The notes: a model not told the origin generated them from the letters alone. A DNA stretch of 64,000 nucleotides from Coriolopsis trogii (GCA_020543525.1 JAHYIO010000005.1:310001-374000), one strand, 5' to 3'. Positions 46,811 to 58,816 are shown, numbered from the stretch's first letter. A program made the numbers and translations.

Positions 46811-47988
46811 TCATGTAGTACTCGACGTCACCGGTGTCGCGGTCCCAGATGCTGGCTGGGACGCAGCGGCCGGGCCTGGCGACGGCACGTCACCCAATGG
46901 GTCCTTCAGATAGGCCTTCAGGAAGTTGCGCCAGTTCGCTTTAGATGGAACGAAGTGCCCTAGAAGACCAGCCTCAGCACGCAGAACACGACCACACTTG
47001 AGGAGGCGCACCGCCGTCATGGTATTCGACACGTTTATTGGCGGAGACGTCCAGCAAGGTCCTTGCACGCTCCTCGACGACGATCACGTCCGTGCGTCCG
47101 AGAATGTGGAGAGTGGGTGTTGCATACGATGGGAGAAAGATGGCGTCGCATAACGGGCTTCTTGGCCTGAAACCAGCCGCGGCAACGCAGAAAGTCCTGG
47201 TGTGTGTTTCTCAGTACTACGATACAAAGAGACACCGGGTGCACTCACACAGGAGGTGGTGCCTTGCCATCTACGAGCAAAGGTGGGAACACTTCAGGCT
47301 TTTCCAGCTGGCGCACGATATATCAGTATACATGCGAGGCTGTACTGCGGTATCCTCACTAGTGCTGCCATGAGCGCAGCCATGGCTGCTCCCTGACTTC
47401 GCTGTGTCAATGGCAGAGGAAGGTATAGCGCTGCGCCTTGCTCACCTAAACCCAAAGATCCCGTCGTAGTGGTCTTTCAGCAATACATCTCGGAGCTGCA
47501 GTATGGAGTCTTCGAGACCGAGAGTCTTTGACCTCGCGGCGTCGACCTTCCACCAACCCCTCGGGGCGAGAGCAGGGTCCGAGTCGGTCGACGCCTCTTG
47601 CGCGCCAAGGTCGTTTAGCGACGACGTCTCGGACTCGGAGGACCCGAAAGCCTCGGCGAGATCCACCGGGGTCAAGACGTGTGGGGCATCTACGAAGACT
47701 GGGATTCGGGTCAGTCAGCTCCCCGGGACGCTGAGCGGACGAGAAGACGTTACCGAATTCAATGTCTTTGCCGCATGATTTGCGGAGCGCTCCCATCTGA
47801 GATTCCAGTTCTGTCAACAGACCAGAACTATGAGAGAAGAATACACACTCTTTTGCTGAATATCGAGGCGTTCTGCGCATACCTGCCAACATGAGGGAAA
47901 AATTGTGAGTTGTGGCTTCTCTGCCAAGCAATACAGATCGAACGCACCCATGCAGCATCAGAATCTTCTTCGCCGAGGATGTAGCCAT
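46811..47988 (-). CDS. Fsh1/OVCA2-type serine hydrolase
   Basis: This is an alpha/beta hydrolase of the family serine hydrolase group (yeast Fsh1-3, human OVCA2), a small cytosolic esterase. The start at 47986-47988 is MATSSAKKILMLHG. The first intron rejoins HG to YAQNASIFSKR, and the second to MGALRKSCGKDIEF. A third (GTAACG...CCCAG) leads to VFVDAPHVLTPVDLAEAFG. The next intron rebuilds the nucleophile elbow GFSQG followed by AAMAALMAAL. Later exons give LEKPEVFPPLLVDGKAPPPV and TFCVAAAGF. The catalytic Asp lies in HILGRTDVIV and the His in DGGHFVPSKANWR; the end is GTATPVTSSTT at 46811. All triad residues are present, about 270 aa. It is divergent from the M20 gene across 959 bp. Confidence 0.88.
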
Positions 47989-48947
47989 GCTGTAAAAATG
48001 CCTTGACGCTTCTTAGGAGATGCTCGCAGTGGTCGCAATAGAACGAGCCTATCGGAAGGAGGAAGAGGACCGCAACTTGCTGATCGAGCACACAACCCAA
48101 ATATAGGGTCATCGAGTCGGTCGGTCCGAAACGCCGACGCAGGCACTCGACTTGGACTCGAACCGACTCCGACTCCTACCACCAGCTACGACCGGCTCCG
48201 GTGTGAGTGAGGCCCAGCTGGTGCAGGTTCGGCGTTCTCGTACGTCTATAGCCGACGTACCTCACTTCCTCCAGACTTCCGTACTGCAATCGTCAGGGGG
48301 ACATGATTGACCGGCGGTAGGGTGTGGTTACTACTTCGTTCATAGGTACATCTTGTCTGGCCTTGACAGCTTCAGGCGCATCTTCTCCCCTTCTCGCCGA
48401 GTCTGCGGCGGCTCGCATCAACAGGATGCGTGTCGTCGAGACTCGACGACGAGTGCGCAGGTTGCATTCAACGTCGTGCAATCGCAGAATGAAAATTCAC
48501 TTTCCGACAGGCCGGATCTGAGCGGCTCGCCTGGCACTGCCGCCCAATAACCGAGAGTCACCGACTCCGCTTCATCCAGCAGCAACCTGTCAGCCTTCCT
48601 TGCAACTTGGAGACGACTGTCGAGCGTGGAATGAACGGACCGCGGCGCTTTCGACGCGCTTTGCGTTCATCGTGCCTCGCGGCGCGACTCTGGACTTTCA
48701 GCTGCCGTTGTCGTAACACAGGTACCCTCACGGTGGCGCAGAGCTTCACTTTTCTCCGTTCTTGCGCTCTGCGCGGATTATTGGTCATGGGGCCATCGAG
48801 GGCCCGAGACATCGTGACGTTCTCGCGAAATCGGACGGCGCCCATAGAGGACTAGAAAACCCTCGGGACGGCCCAGCGGTTGTGTCATCTCCCATCAACT
48901 TGAGCCGTCGTAGCACTCACCTCCACAGAGACCAGCTCCCAGCAAGT
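47989..48947. promoter_or_regulatory. Divergent promoter region between Fsh1-type hydrolase and M20 amidohydrolase
   Basis: Both flanking genes start outward, so the promoters lie here. Around 48110-48185 there is a run of degenerate CGACT/GACTCG units, a minor low-complexity feature. No other gene is recognised. Confidence 0.4.
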
Positions 48948-51120
48948 ATGTCACGTAAGGCGTCATCTACAAACCACGTCGCAGCTAGCGACCCGCAGAC
49001 TGGTTGTTTGGCCACACTGTTCGGGGGTTTCCGCAAGAAGCGCCAGTCAAAGACAACGTCAACTGTTTCCGCGGCGACAACGACGATACCGAGCGCATCC
49101 GGACTGGTACGTCGATAAACCCACCATTTCTTACTGTCACTGCTAACCCACATCACGCGCGTAGCCTTCGTACATCCAGGGTGCTCATGGATGGTACAGT
49201 ACCTACGATGAGAGTCAGAGCGTCAGCAGCTCGGCATGGTCGGACAAGCCACCGGCCTACCTTCACGACGACCCGGGTCTCTCCTCAGACGTCCTCGGAA
49301 CCATAGAGGAGAAGTTGAAGGAACTGTCCCCGGAGCTCCGCAAGTTAAGCATGGATATATGGCGTACGCAGATCCCTTGACGCCACGATATCCGCGCTGA
49401 CCATAGCCACCAATGATGACGACAGACCATCCGGAAATTATGTATGAGGAAAGGTACGGCCCACAATAGACTGCATGCTGTGCAAGCTCTCATTGGAATA
49501 CAGATATGCCCATGACCAACTGACAGCGTTCATGGACTCACACGGCTTCACGATCACCCCTCACTACCTCGGCATGGAGACTGCATGGCGCGCTGCGTTT
49601 ACGCACCCACCGGGACACGTGAACGAGAAAGCGCCCCGTCAGACACGGGTCATCGGTATCAACTCCGAGATGGATGCCCTTCCTGGGATTGGGCATGCCT
49701 GCGGGCATAACCTCATCGCAATGTCCGGCGCGGCGGTGGCGATAGCTATCAAGACGGCGCTACAGAAACATGACGTCCCCGGGACCGTCGTTCTCCTCGG
49801 CACGCCCGCGGAAGAGGCCGGTGGGGGCAAGATCACTCTCTTGGAGCGTGGCGCATACAAGGACATGGACGCCTGTATAATGTACGTATCTACCGCTCAT
49901 CGCACACGTATGGTCACTGAATATGAAATATTGCCCAGGAGTCACCCTGGGGCTGGGCCGGAAAACTTCAGTGGTCTGTGGCCCGGGGTGGCCTGTCAAC
50001 ATATCGACGCCGAGTTCTTTGGACACGGGTGACTACCGTTCATCGAGAATGCGGCGATGAAGCGCTGACTTACGCCGTAGGGCCCACGCGGCGGCGGCTC
50101 CTTGGGAAGCGCAGAATGCACTCGACGCAGCATTCGTCGCCTACGCCAGCATATCTGCCCTTCGCCAGCAGATCAAGCCTGACCATCGTGTGCACGGCAT
50201 TGTGGTCGGACGAGACTGGACTCCGAACAGCGAGTATTCATTCCTTCGACTGGTCTAACTGTCTGTCGGCTCACATGCGGGGCAGTTATACCCGACTACG
50301 CTAAGCTCCGTTACATTGTTCGCGCGCCGACCTGGGCTGAGCTCGAGGTGCTCCGGGAACGGGTGCGGGCGTGTTTTGAGTGAGTTGCCTTACCGAGCTC
50401 AACGCCTTGTTCATCGATATTTATCCTATTTGGGTAGTGCGGCGGCACTGGCGACCGCATGCAAGATCGAAGTGTCCGTTGGGGAAGGGTACTACGAAGT
50501 CCGCAACAACCACGTCCTAGGCAAGGCTATCCTCGCTATCTATCAGATGCAGAGCAGGACCCGTTCTGATTTCTGACTTGCTATTGCCGGTCCACAGGCC
50601 GCGAATACGCCAAAGTCGTTGGCGACTTGTACGGGATGCGGACAGACACTGGGGAAGGGGCAAAGTATTCCACCGACTTTGTACGCACCGCCTTGTTCTC
50701 GCGTACCTATCCTCGTTGGCTGACCCTTGCGCGTTCGATCATCAGGGGAACGTGACATTCGGTGCGTAGGCTCCGATCTTATGTTTTCCTCATGCTCACG
50801 CTCATGCGGCTATGCAGCATTACCTGCCTTGCACCCAGCCTACTCAATCCCGACAGAGCCCAATGGCGCAAATCACACGCCTCAGTTTGCAAACTCCGCC
50901 GCAACACAGGAGGCGCACGAAGCGACGCTTAAGGTCGCTGCCGGCCTCGCTGCGGTCGGCTTCAAGGTCGTGCAGGACGAGGTGTTCGCTAGAGAGGTAC
51001 GTTGCGAGTTCGGGCACTGCGTGATTGGCTAATCTGATTGTGCATTTGTTCGTAGGTCAAGAAGTTCTTCGAGGACTCCCGAGATGACAAGACGACTATG
51101 GCGACATCTGGAAAATAGGG
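48948..51120 (+). CDS. M20-family metal-dependent amidohydrolase / peptidase (PM20D2/AbgB-like)
   Basis: This predicted zinc aminoacylase or dipeptidase is about 520 aa over about ten introns. The start MSRKASSTNHVAASDPQTG gives an unusual Ser/Lys-rich extension of ~110 residues before the enzyme. The enzyme begins LRKLSMDIWHHPEIMYEER (spliced) and continues RYAHDQLTAFMDSHGF. Metal-site motifs: SEMDALPGIGHACGHNLIAM, LLGTPAEEAGGGKI (Glu) and SHPGAGPENFSG (His). The dimerisation lid has AHAAAAPWEAQNALDAAFVA and INxLRQ-like SALRQQIKPDHRVHGIV. The C-terminal part holds FGNVTFALPALHPAYSIPTE and NHTPQFANSAAT, and ends KTTMATSGK at 51118-51120. The intron at 50230-50285 starts with GC rather than GT (A|GCGAGT...GGCAG), and the one starting at about 50520 (TAG|GCAAGG) seems to as well. 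The substrate is unknown. Confidence 0.87.
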
Positions 51121-51699
51121 ATGAGGTTTACAGCGGATAGCTGTTGCGTGCTATCCCGATGTCCTCGAGGCAACACAAGGAAGCTTTCTCCGCACGTCTA
51201 GTTGCCTAAATGTATATCTCGTGGGATGAGTTGTCGCGATCGAGACGATTAGTATGTCCGGCTGCGAACCTTGGGAATGACCGCCGATGAGCTGATTCAT
51301 GTCGGTGTGCATAGCTTTGTATTCTGGAAAACCTTTCGCGTGTGTTTAACCCTTTGCGTGCATCGCCCAATGTCGCGCTGGATGTATACGAACGCTACCC
51401 GGAGGCGGCGCTAAGCGGTGGGGCTGTGCACGGCACATGCCCTCGCATGCTTTCGAGTGCCACCACGGGTCTTGCCTTCCAACTACCTGCAGGCGCTGTG
51501 GGGGTCTATGCCTCCACTTCTATCTCGAACCAGGGTCATCTAGGTACGGCTGTCTCTCTAGTATATGTAGGTGACGACGAGCAGTATCGCCACACTTGAC
51601 TTGCTATAAAACATACCGCTAACGACAGACGGTATCGCCATCCTCCCCAACTCTAACCTGTCCTCAACCACATATCTCACTGGGAAATTTTCTCTCACT
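51121..51699. other. Intergenic, no gene recognised
   Basis: The 3' flank of the M20 gene and the promoter of the second orphan membrane protein gene. An 85-codon frame at 51342-51599 has no supporting feature. Confidence 0.45.
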
Positions 51700-52716
51700 A
51701 TGGACGCCTTTACACTCTTGAAAGAGCTCGCCCCCGCCCCAGCCATCGTGCTCGCTCTCTACCTGGGCATCACCCCGGACATCATGAAACACGCCCAGTC
51801 CATCCCATGCGAGGGCCCGATGTGCCTCGAGTGGCCCCGGTACCTCGCATCCCTCCTCGCACGCAAGTCCCCGCTCCCCGCGCACGAGTGGTCCTCGACG
51901 GTCATCAACGCAAAGTCCGGATACGCACGCACGAACCGCTCCGCCACCGTCGAGCACCTCCTCCAGAGCCACGCCAGCACGCCGACCCGCCGCGGCCTCA
52001 CCCTCACCTTCCTCTACACCTCACGCAAGCCGGGCCTGCCCGCGAACGCGCTCTGGGCGGGCGCTGGCGCGCTCACCGCACAACACGCACTGGCGAAGGG
52101 CCTGCACGCGTACGGGCTCGTCTCCGGCACGGTGTTCACGATCCTCGCGATGGGCACCGCGCTCTCCGTCACCGCCGGGCTCGTCCTGCACACACAGAAC
52201 CAGAAGACCCTGGAGAGCGCCCGTCTCGTGCCCGCCCACCAGCGCGAGGTCGTCTGCATCACGAGCGGGAACGGCAGCTCCGACGCCGTCGTCGTCGTAA
52301 CCGAGGCCGGGGGCATCAAGCTCGAGGACGTCGCGGCGGGGCGCGTGCACGGCCTCGGCTGGATCGCAACTGGGGTCGTCGGGGCCTTGTTGGTGCTCTG
52401 GGGCGGCTTGCTCTGCGCGATCGCCCAGCTCGATGTGGCGGACGCGTGGTGCGTGCTCGGGCTCGCGGTTATTGGCACCGCGTACACGGCGTACGGGGCG
52501 AGGAGGTGGTGCTCGCCTGCTGAACTGGGGTTCAAGTTTGACGACATGCGGAAAGTGGTCGTGCACGAGGACAAGGTCATGGATGCCTTGATGCAGGCAG
52601 AGGAGGTCGAGAGCGGGGTTGGGGTCGCTCTGCTACCCGTGTTCTTCCCTGGTCAGCTGAGGTCCACAGAAGAGGAGTATTGGGGCGCGAGGAAGGCTGC
52701 TCCGAAGGGTGTTTGA
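51700..52716 (+). CDS. Intronless orphan membrane protein, paralogue B
   Basis: This paralogue of 45150-46541 is 338 codons long in one exon, with the same strong G/C third-position bias. The start is MDAFTLLKELAPAPAIVLAL. Matching blocks in the same order: TVINAKSGYARTNRSATVEH, REVVCITSGNGSSDAVVVV, GIKLEDVAAGR, a pair of C-terminal helices (GWIATGVVGALLVLWGGLL; DAWCVLGLAVIGTAYTAYG), LGFKFDDMRKVV and KVMDALMQAEEVESGVGVAL... FFPGQLRSTEEEYWGARK. Compared with paralogue A it lacks the ~60-residue charged C-terminal tail and has a shorter, different N-terminus. Function unknown. Confidence 0.75.
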   Translation: MDAFTLLKELAPAPAIVLALYLGITPDIMKHAQSIPCEGPMCLEWPRYLASLLARKSPLPAHEWSSTVINAKSGYARTNRSATVEHLLQSHASTPTRRGLTLTFLYTSRKPGLPANALWAGAGALTAQHALAKGLHAYGLVSGTVFTILAMGTALSVTAGLVLHTQNQKTLESARLVPAHQREVVCITSGNGSSDAVVVVTEAGGIKLEDVAAGRVHGLGWIATGVVGALLVLWGGLLCAIAQLDVADAWCVLGLAVIGTAYTAYGARRWCSPAELGFKFDDMRKVVVHEDKVMDALMQAEEVESGVGVALLPVFFPGQLRSTEEEYWGARKAAPKGV

Positions 52717-53164
52717 TACTCTGTGGCTAGCATCGGATCCGTGCTTAAAAGTTTGTTGTGCCAGGTCCGTAATGAAACTAGTGATTTTAGTAGATTGATC
52801 TTAGTTGCTGTATATGTCTTCTGTGTTACCCTCTGTTGGAATACGTTTCCCTTGGCTTTTCCGGTCTTGAATCATACTTCCTCTCACTACCGCAAGCAAA
52901 AGACGAAATGAGAACGTTTCGATCTGATGGGCAGTGAATACGTAAGAGGGCCCTCCCGCTTGAGAGAGTAACCAGTCTCGTGTGACGGCTGGGTTTCCAC
53001 TTCGCTAGCAGCCACTGCTGTCGTGGACGACTGACAGTTTCGTATCGAAGAACTACAGGCACACTGTAAAGGGGACATTACCTAAAGACACTCGCGTTCC
53101 CACCTGATACGAGTATACTGTGGTTCAAGGCGACGCATACACCCCCATAAGCAATCAGCATGCA
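52717..53164. other. Convergent 3' flanks
   Basis: Spacer between the stop of the orphan membrane protein gene and that of the questin-oxidase-like gene. No gene is seen. Confidence 0.5.
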
Positions 53165-54980
53165 TCAGAAGAATCCCATCCGGTCCCAGTTCCCAGCCTC
53201 TTGCCCTTCCTTCATCCACCCCATCCTGTCCGCAGTCAACCCCGCCACGCGAACGAACAACGTCCCGTCCAAGAGCTCAGCCCCCTCGAGCTCGACCCCC
53301 GCAAAGTCGCCCGCGGCGCGCGTCCCGTAGAGCGTGGCGTCGTGCATGAGCGCGCGCTGGATCTTGCACAGATGCTCGGCCGGGTGGACGAGCGTCGTCT
53401 GCACGATCGGCAACCACGGGTTCGGCGCGACGTCCCCTGGGGTGAGCGTGTCTTTCGCGGGGGCTACTGACGAGCTGGCATCGGTGTCGGTGGGACTTGG
53501 GGGAATGGGCGTCGCGGTCGTATGCTCGTAGAAGTCGCGGATGGGCAGCGCGGGCCGGCCTTGGGCGACGTACCAGCCGGTGGAGACCGAGAAGTACGTG
53601 CGGAGGAGGAGGACGGCGGACTTGGGGGTGAGGTAGGCGACGATGGAGGGGAGGAAGAGGGACGAGGTGACGAGGTGCATGCTGGAGGTCGTGCGCGTGT
53701 GGGAGCGGGAGCGCGGTCAGTGCTCTGCTGTTTCAGTCGATTGAGGAGGCGGATGAGGAACGTACTAGAAGAAATCCGCGTTGAAGGCCTTGGTCGGCGA
53801 CTTGGCACGGTGAGCCCAGCCGGGGACACCGTAGATGAGCGCGTTCATCCACGCGAGCTCCTCGATCTTCTTCGCGATCGCTGCCGGGGTGGCATTGTCG
53901 CCCTCGAGTTCGGCGACCCATTCGTCTGTGAGCTGCACCAAGACGTCCCCCATCGTGGATTGCACTTTGGCGAATTGGGACTCGTCCGGAGGAAGAGGGA
54001 AGTTGAAGCTCGCCGGGGCAAACCTATCATCCGAGAGCATGCGCGAGAGGATGGTGAATGCATGAACTCCATTCTTCTTTGTGGCGCCGACAGGCGTGTT
54101 CTCTTTGATTGATTTCTTGCTCAAGGTGAGCGACGGCAGCAAGTCGATGAGCCGGGTCAAGACAGAGCGCAGCTTCTCCGTCTTTGGGAACAGAGAGGCG
54201 GGGAACAGGTTCGCCCCATCGGCTGGGTGCACGGCGGACTGAGCAAGGCCTAGTGCACGACGTCAGTACATACACGCGTGGCTGCGAGAGGAGCGTTCTC
54301 ACCCTCAGCCACCAATCCCAAGAGCCCGAATTCGAGACCGCACCCGGTGTGAATCATTGGGTGTAGGATGCTAGCCATGAAGCGAGGCAAAAGCTTCGGC
54401 TGGCCGTCAATCCCTGGGCCGCCAACGTTTGCCTTCTCCGAGAAAATGTATTCCTCGAGGACGTCAGTGACATCTTTCTTCAAGAGGAGCTCCTTGAAGA
54501 ACTTCAGGTACGAATTGTAGAAACTATGTGCATCTACGGTCAGCAACACTCGCCAGTGTGAGCAGTGAAGCCAACCTGGAGACTCACTCGCGCTTCCCAA
54601 CGTGCGTGAAGAAATTGTCCTCGGTGATCGGCTCTGGGGACTCGAACGCGGGTCTCATGTACACCACATGCGTTTGGTATGCCTCTTCGATGAGAGCCGC
54701 TCTTGCGCCCATTGCATAGATGGCCAACAAATGATGAGAAGCATGGCTGGACAGGATAGAAACAGATGAGTGACAATGCCGGAGAGAAGCAATCGGGGAC
54801 TCACTTATGGAAGCCCCTATCGTTGAAAAACGCATGCCACTTGACATGGTTGTCCTTGAGCACTTTCAGCAATCCCTCGCTCGACTCACGTGTGATACCT
54901 GCGAGGCGGGACGGAGAACGAGTAGAAGGCGCCTCGGTCGGAAGAGGGAAGAACGCTTCGAGGTCAGTGTTGCTGCTCAT
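53165..54980 (-). CDS. Questin oxidase-like protein (DUF4243; AflY/GedK family)
   Basis: The family includes oxidoreductases acting in aromatic polyketide pathways (questin oxidase, AflY), but many members lie outside such clusters, and no polyketide synthase is visible here. The start at 54978-54980 is MSSNTDLEAFFPLPTEAPST. Exons give LLKVLKDNHVKWHAFFNDRG; the family hallmark HASHHLLAIYAMGARAALIE... YMRP and EPITEDNFFTHVGKRE; YYNSYLKFFKELLLKKDVTD; and GGPGIDGQPKLLPRFMASIL-HPMIHTGCGLEFGL. The long mid-section includes IEELAWMNALIYGVPGW, a later exon HMHLVTSSLFLPSI, and the end is GNWDRMGFF at 53165. The His-rich blocks expected of the family (HASHH, HP.IH.G.G.EFG, HLVTS) are all present. Confidence 0.85.
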
Positions 54981-56141
54981 AGCCAAAATCGAAGTGTAGT
55001 TATAGATGTTGAAGACCGGCGCGATGTCCTCCGAGTTGTAGGACTGGCGAGGATCACAAGCAGTGTGAGATCGACATTCTGGCTTCCCGACTCTCGTATA
55101 TATGTAGTGAGCGAATTAGACTTCAACGTCCGGTTCGACGGAGAGTGTCTGAATGGTGACTCGTGGGAGCGTCCAAACTGCCAACAGCTCGTGACAGTCT
55201 GTCGGCCTGGATTTCGTCTCATCCACGTCGCGTGGGAGGGCGCAGGCGACCAGTTGACAGAGAATGCGCGTGAGGTGTCCACGAGATACGCATTTGAGTC
55301 AGCATTCCCACTACGTGCTAGGAGATATGCGCGTGTGTGCGCTGTACATAGCCGCAGTCATGTCACGACGGGACGGAACGCAGTGAGGGAAGTTGACTCG
55401 ACTCGATGAGCTGCCTCAATTTCGCCGAGCCTGGGTTCACTGAGGTCCGCAGCCTGGACAGCCTAGTGTCAGCAAGTAACGTGCCCAGTCTCGTCATAGT
55501 GGCCATTTTTGAGTACGCAGGCTGCTACGTATCAGCATTTTATTATCAGGTCTTTTTGCTGGACCTTTTCATGTTCTGAAGACTCGCCTTGACGCTGATA
55601 TCCGGGACTTTGTGTCAGCAATTTTCGGAGCAGACCGATGTGACAGAACTTACTCTTGTGAGTCAGTCGCTGAGGAGCCAACACGAGTCGCACAGACTCT
55701 CAACCTTTTTAAATGGCTGGTCAGACAGTGGAAGGCTCAAGCTAGTCGTTCAGACAATTGCAAGCCCCGCAGCGAAGTTGTCTTTCGCAGGAAATGCAGT
55801 CACGTGCACTGACCCTCTTGCACTCTTGGCGCCGACATTCAGGGGCCCTATCCTTTGCCTCTTTCTCCTCGCTACCGCCAGGAGCTTCGTTGCGCTTATG
55901 ATCTGGTGACCACGTTTCATACCGTCAGTATCCCCCACCCTGACGCTGATTCGTTCACTGTTCAGGCAGCACAACACCGACTACTAGCAACTACTAGAGG
56001 ATAGTGACTTGTAGTTGCGAGGCTCGTCCCTAGTACTACTAATTCTCTGGTCGCAACGTGAGTGTCATGTTTCTTCTCCAAGTAATCAACAGCTAAATGT
56101 GGTCTCACATAGTCCATAGGTCTAGACAGAGCGAGAACACT
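54981..56141. other. Intergenic, no gene recognised
   Basis: The divergent promoter region of the questin-oxidase-like gene (-) and the F-box gene (+). Short ACTACTAG repeats occur near 55980-56045. A 200-codon frame at 54807-55409 is mostly the antisense of the neighbouring first exon. Confidence 0.45.
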
Positions 56142-58065
56142 ATGTCCCACTCGGAGGAAGAGTTGAGTAGCTCGCGCAGCAGTCACTGCTCCGGTCGTCC
56201 CCCATCGGAGTGGACAGAGGCAGATTACAAGAATGCGGAGACAACGCACTCAGAGTTGCAAAGAAAGAAACTGAACATAGAGCGGTCAATAGCGCGACTT
56301 GCCGAGGACATTAACGCTAGTCGCCCCATCAACCGCATGCCTGTCGAGCTCCTCGTCAAGATTTTCCGCGCGCTCGACGATCACACCTTCCCCATCCATA
56401 TGCGTTCGCTCCACCACATGGATGGAAAAGTTCGCTTCGACGTACCTTGGTATTCATTGATGACTGTCTGTCGACGCTGGCACACTGTCATCAACTCCAC
56501 ACCTGCACTCTGGCGATATGTTGAGGTGGACGCCAACGTTCAAGACGAACAATTGCAGCTCCTTTTGTCGCGCTCTGGGAAAACTTCCATCGACGTTGAC
56601 CTTGATGGATGCAACAACACGTTCTTCATGGCGGAGAACAAACAGCATCACGTTCGCACCACCTCCCTCCTCATTCACAACATCCCCCGTTCCCGGGCGC
56701 CCATCGTTGAACAGTTTGTGCATAGTGGCATGCCAGCGGTCCGCAAGCTCAGTATTTGGTTCGATGATCTGCGGGACGAAGAAGAACGCGATCCTTTGGC
56801 GCTGAACTTCTCCTCCCTACTCTTTCCTCAGCTCCAGGAGCTCTCTCTTTGCTGCGTAGGCATTCCAGAGACGATCCCTACTCCTCTCCCACTCGGATTG
56901 ACCTGCCTCGAAATATGCGACAGCATTAATCCCCCTTGCCGGATGGTAGAAGTCGTCGCTCTCCTAGGCAACCTCAGTCACTTGGAGCATCTCACCCTCG
57001 TCAGGTTCCGCCCGCGGCAGGATGGATTTACCGTATTCAGCGACTGGGCCTCGTCCGAATGGCACGAACGAGTCGCTTTGTCCCCGAAACTCCAGACATT
57101 CGTTCTCCAAGATATTGACGCCTACGCCGCTCGCTTCCTCTGCGCCCTATCCACCCGGCATCCGCAGACGTCACGCACGTCAAGTTGATTGCTCCCCATG
57201 ACCCAGACGAAATGCGCGACATTGGGGACTTGGTCAATGAGCCTCTCTACAAAAGCTTGCCTTACGACACGACCGGGCTCCCAATTCTTCGTGCGAAGTT
57301 TCACTGCATCCACCTTGTCCGGTCGTTGCCGTCCTCCTACATTGTCGCCCAGGGCAGCGAGCGCACGCTGCAGCTCGCAGCTCAAGCCCTGGACGGTATA
57401 GTGCACCTCAATCCGTCGCCCACGGAAGACCTCCTCACACTATTCGCGGGTAGTACCGACAATCTGACTGAGCTCTGGATCGACGGAGTCGGCAGCGATA
57501 TTGAGGACGGCCGGCACGACTGGGAGAGCGTCTTCCGTACCTTTGCACATATCAGGAAGCTCGTTCTATTCATGCGCACAGAACCACTCGACTTTCATTT
57601 CGTCAGCCCGCTGTTGGAAGATCTGGAACCCATGTTGGAATCGTCCGTGGACGCAGCTGACACTACCTTCCTTCCGTGCCCGGACCTCGAGGAGGTGCAC
57701 GTCCGCAGCCCCACGCGGCAGAACGACGGCATGGTCCTGGACGCTCTCTCGGGCTTGTTTTCCAGGCGGCGGGAAGTCGGTTCACGCCTCAAGTTACCCA
57801 CATCGAACTGGGTCGAGAGAGCGAAGATGGCGATCCCGGAGCGGTGTGGATGGAGCGATTGAAGAACGCGCGAGTCGCTGATGTTGTTGAGCATTCGTAC
57901 GGCTGGGAGCTTGAAAGACAGAATCTGGTACGTTCTGTCCAACTCCTGCTCTCCGTTAGCGATATACCATCTGACGTCGGCCTTCTGACCCGTCTTGCTG
58001 CCTGACTTTGGTGGTGACAGAATGCAATCATCAATCTTCAGGCTAAAATGGGGGAGTTTCCATAA
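56142..58065 (+). pseudogene. F-box/LRR-like gene with two frame breaks, paralogue of 58817-62139
   Basis: It reads as an F-box protein: MSHSEEELSSSRSSHCSGRP, the lead-in SEWTEADYKNAETTHSELQR, then the F-box INRMPVELLVKIFRALDD... MTVCRRWHTVINSTPALWR. The leucine-rich region includes FPQLQELSLCCVGIPETIPT. Against its paralogue one base is missing at about 57152-57154 (TCCA-CCCGGCA versus TCCATCCCGGCA). This truncates the frame at 57188; the next frame then matches from HVKLIAPHDPDEMRDIG. A second base is missing near 57795 (AAGTTACCCACATCG versus AAGTTGCTACACGTCG), after which HIELGRESEDGDPGAVW resumes. A GT-AG intron near 57930-58020 and the end NAIINLQAKMGEF (TAA 58063-58065) are conserved in both copies. 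Two independent losses suggest a pseudogene, though sequencing error cannot be excluded. Confidence 0.75.
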
Positions 58066-58816
58066 AGATACGACCAGACGGACACTCGGGTGGAAACGTA
58101 GTACGTCCTCTGTCAGCCTATGCTAGTAGAGATACTTACATGAGGATAAGCGATCCGCCCCATATGTTTAATGTGCACCTAATCAACCACGAGCGTGTAT
58201 TGTGACACACTCTCAGGAGGAACTGTAGGCGCACTTTGAGGAGGATAGGCGTAGAGGTTCAGTACGTACTAAGGAGGTAGCAAGTTGTCCTTCGATTCAA
58301 CCGGATGCTGACGACTCGACCACATCACCTCGGAGGACGAGTGCCTTTTTGTATGTAGACGCATGAGTTACGCACACTACAATAATATAGGACTCAGCGG
58401 AATTTGTGTTGAAGGGAAGACGTTGAGCTGACGGTCTTTGATCCAATCCGAGTCACCGTCGATCTCCATCTGTGGGACAAGCGCCGCTTTGATATAGAGT
58501 CACGTGCACCGATATCACTCTGACTCTTTGCCGTTGCTATTAGTATTTTGCTCCTCTCCTCCATCATCGCTCTGTTCTTCATCGACACCGACCGGCGACC
58601 GGCACTGAGGATACCCTCTTTTTCTGGTGAGTATCAGTGGTCATGGCTCGATTCTAGACTTTTCCGTTGACTCTCGGGGTAGCGTCTACTCCTCAGGCCA
58701 CACGACGCCGATTAGAGAGTAAGAAGCTCGTCGTTGTGAGACTACTTAGTGATTCGTGATCTCAAAGTGAGTAAGTCTACTCTATCCTGCCACAAGTGGG
58801 TCTCAAGTAGTCCATA
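58066..58816. other. Spacer between related F-box copies
   Basis: The promoter of the split F-box gene should lie here. The AGTAGTCCATA just before the ATG at 58817 resembles the sequence before the paralogue's start. No gene is recognised. Confidence 0.45.
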
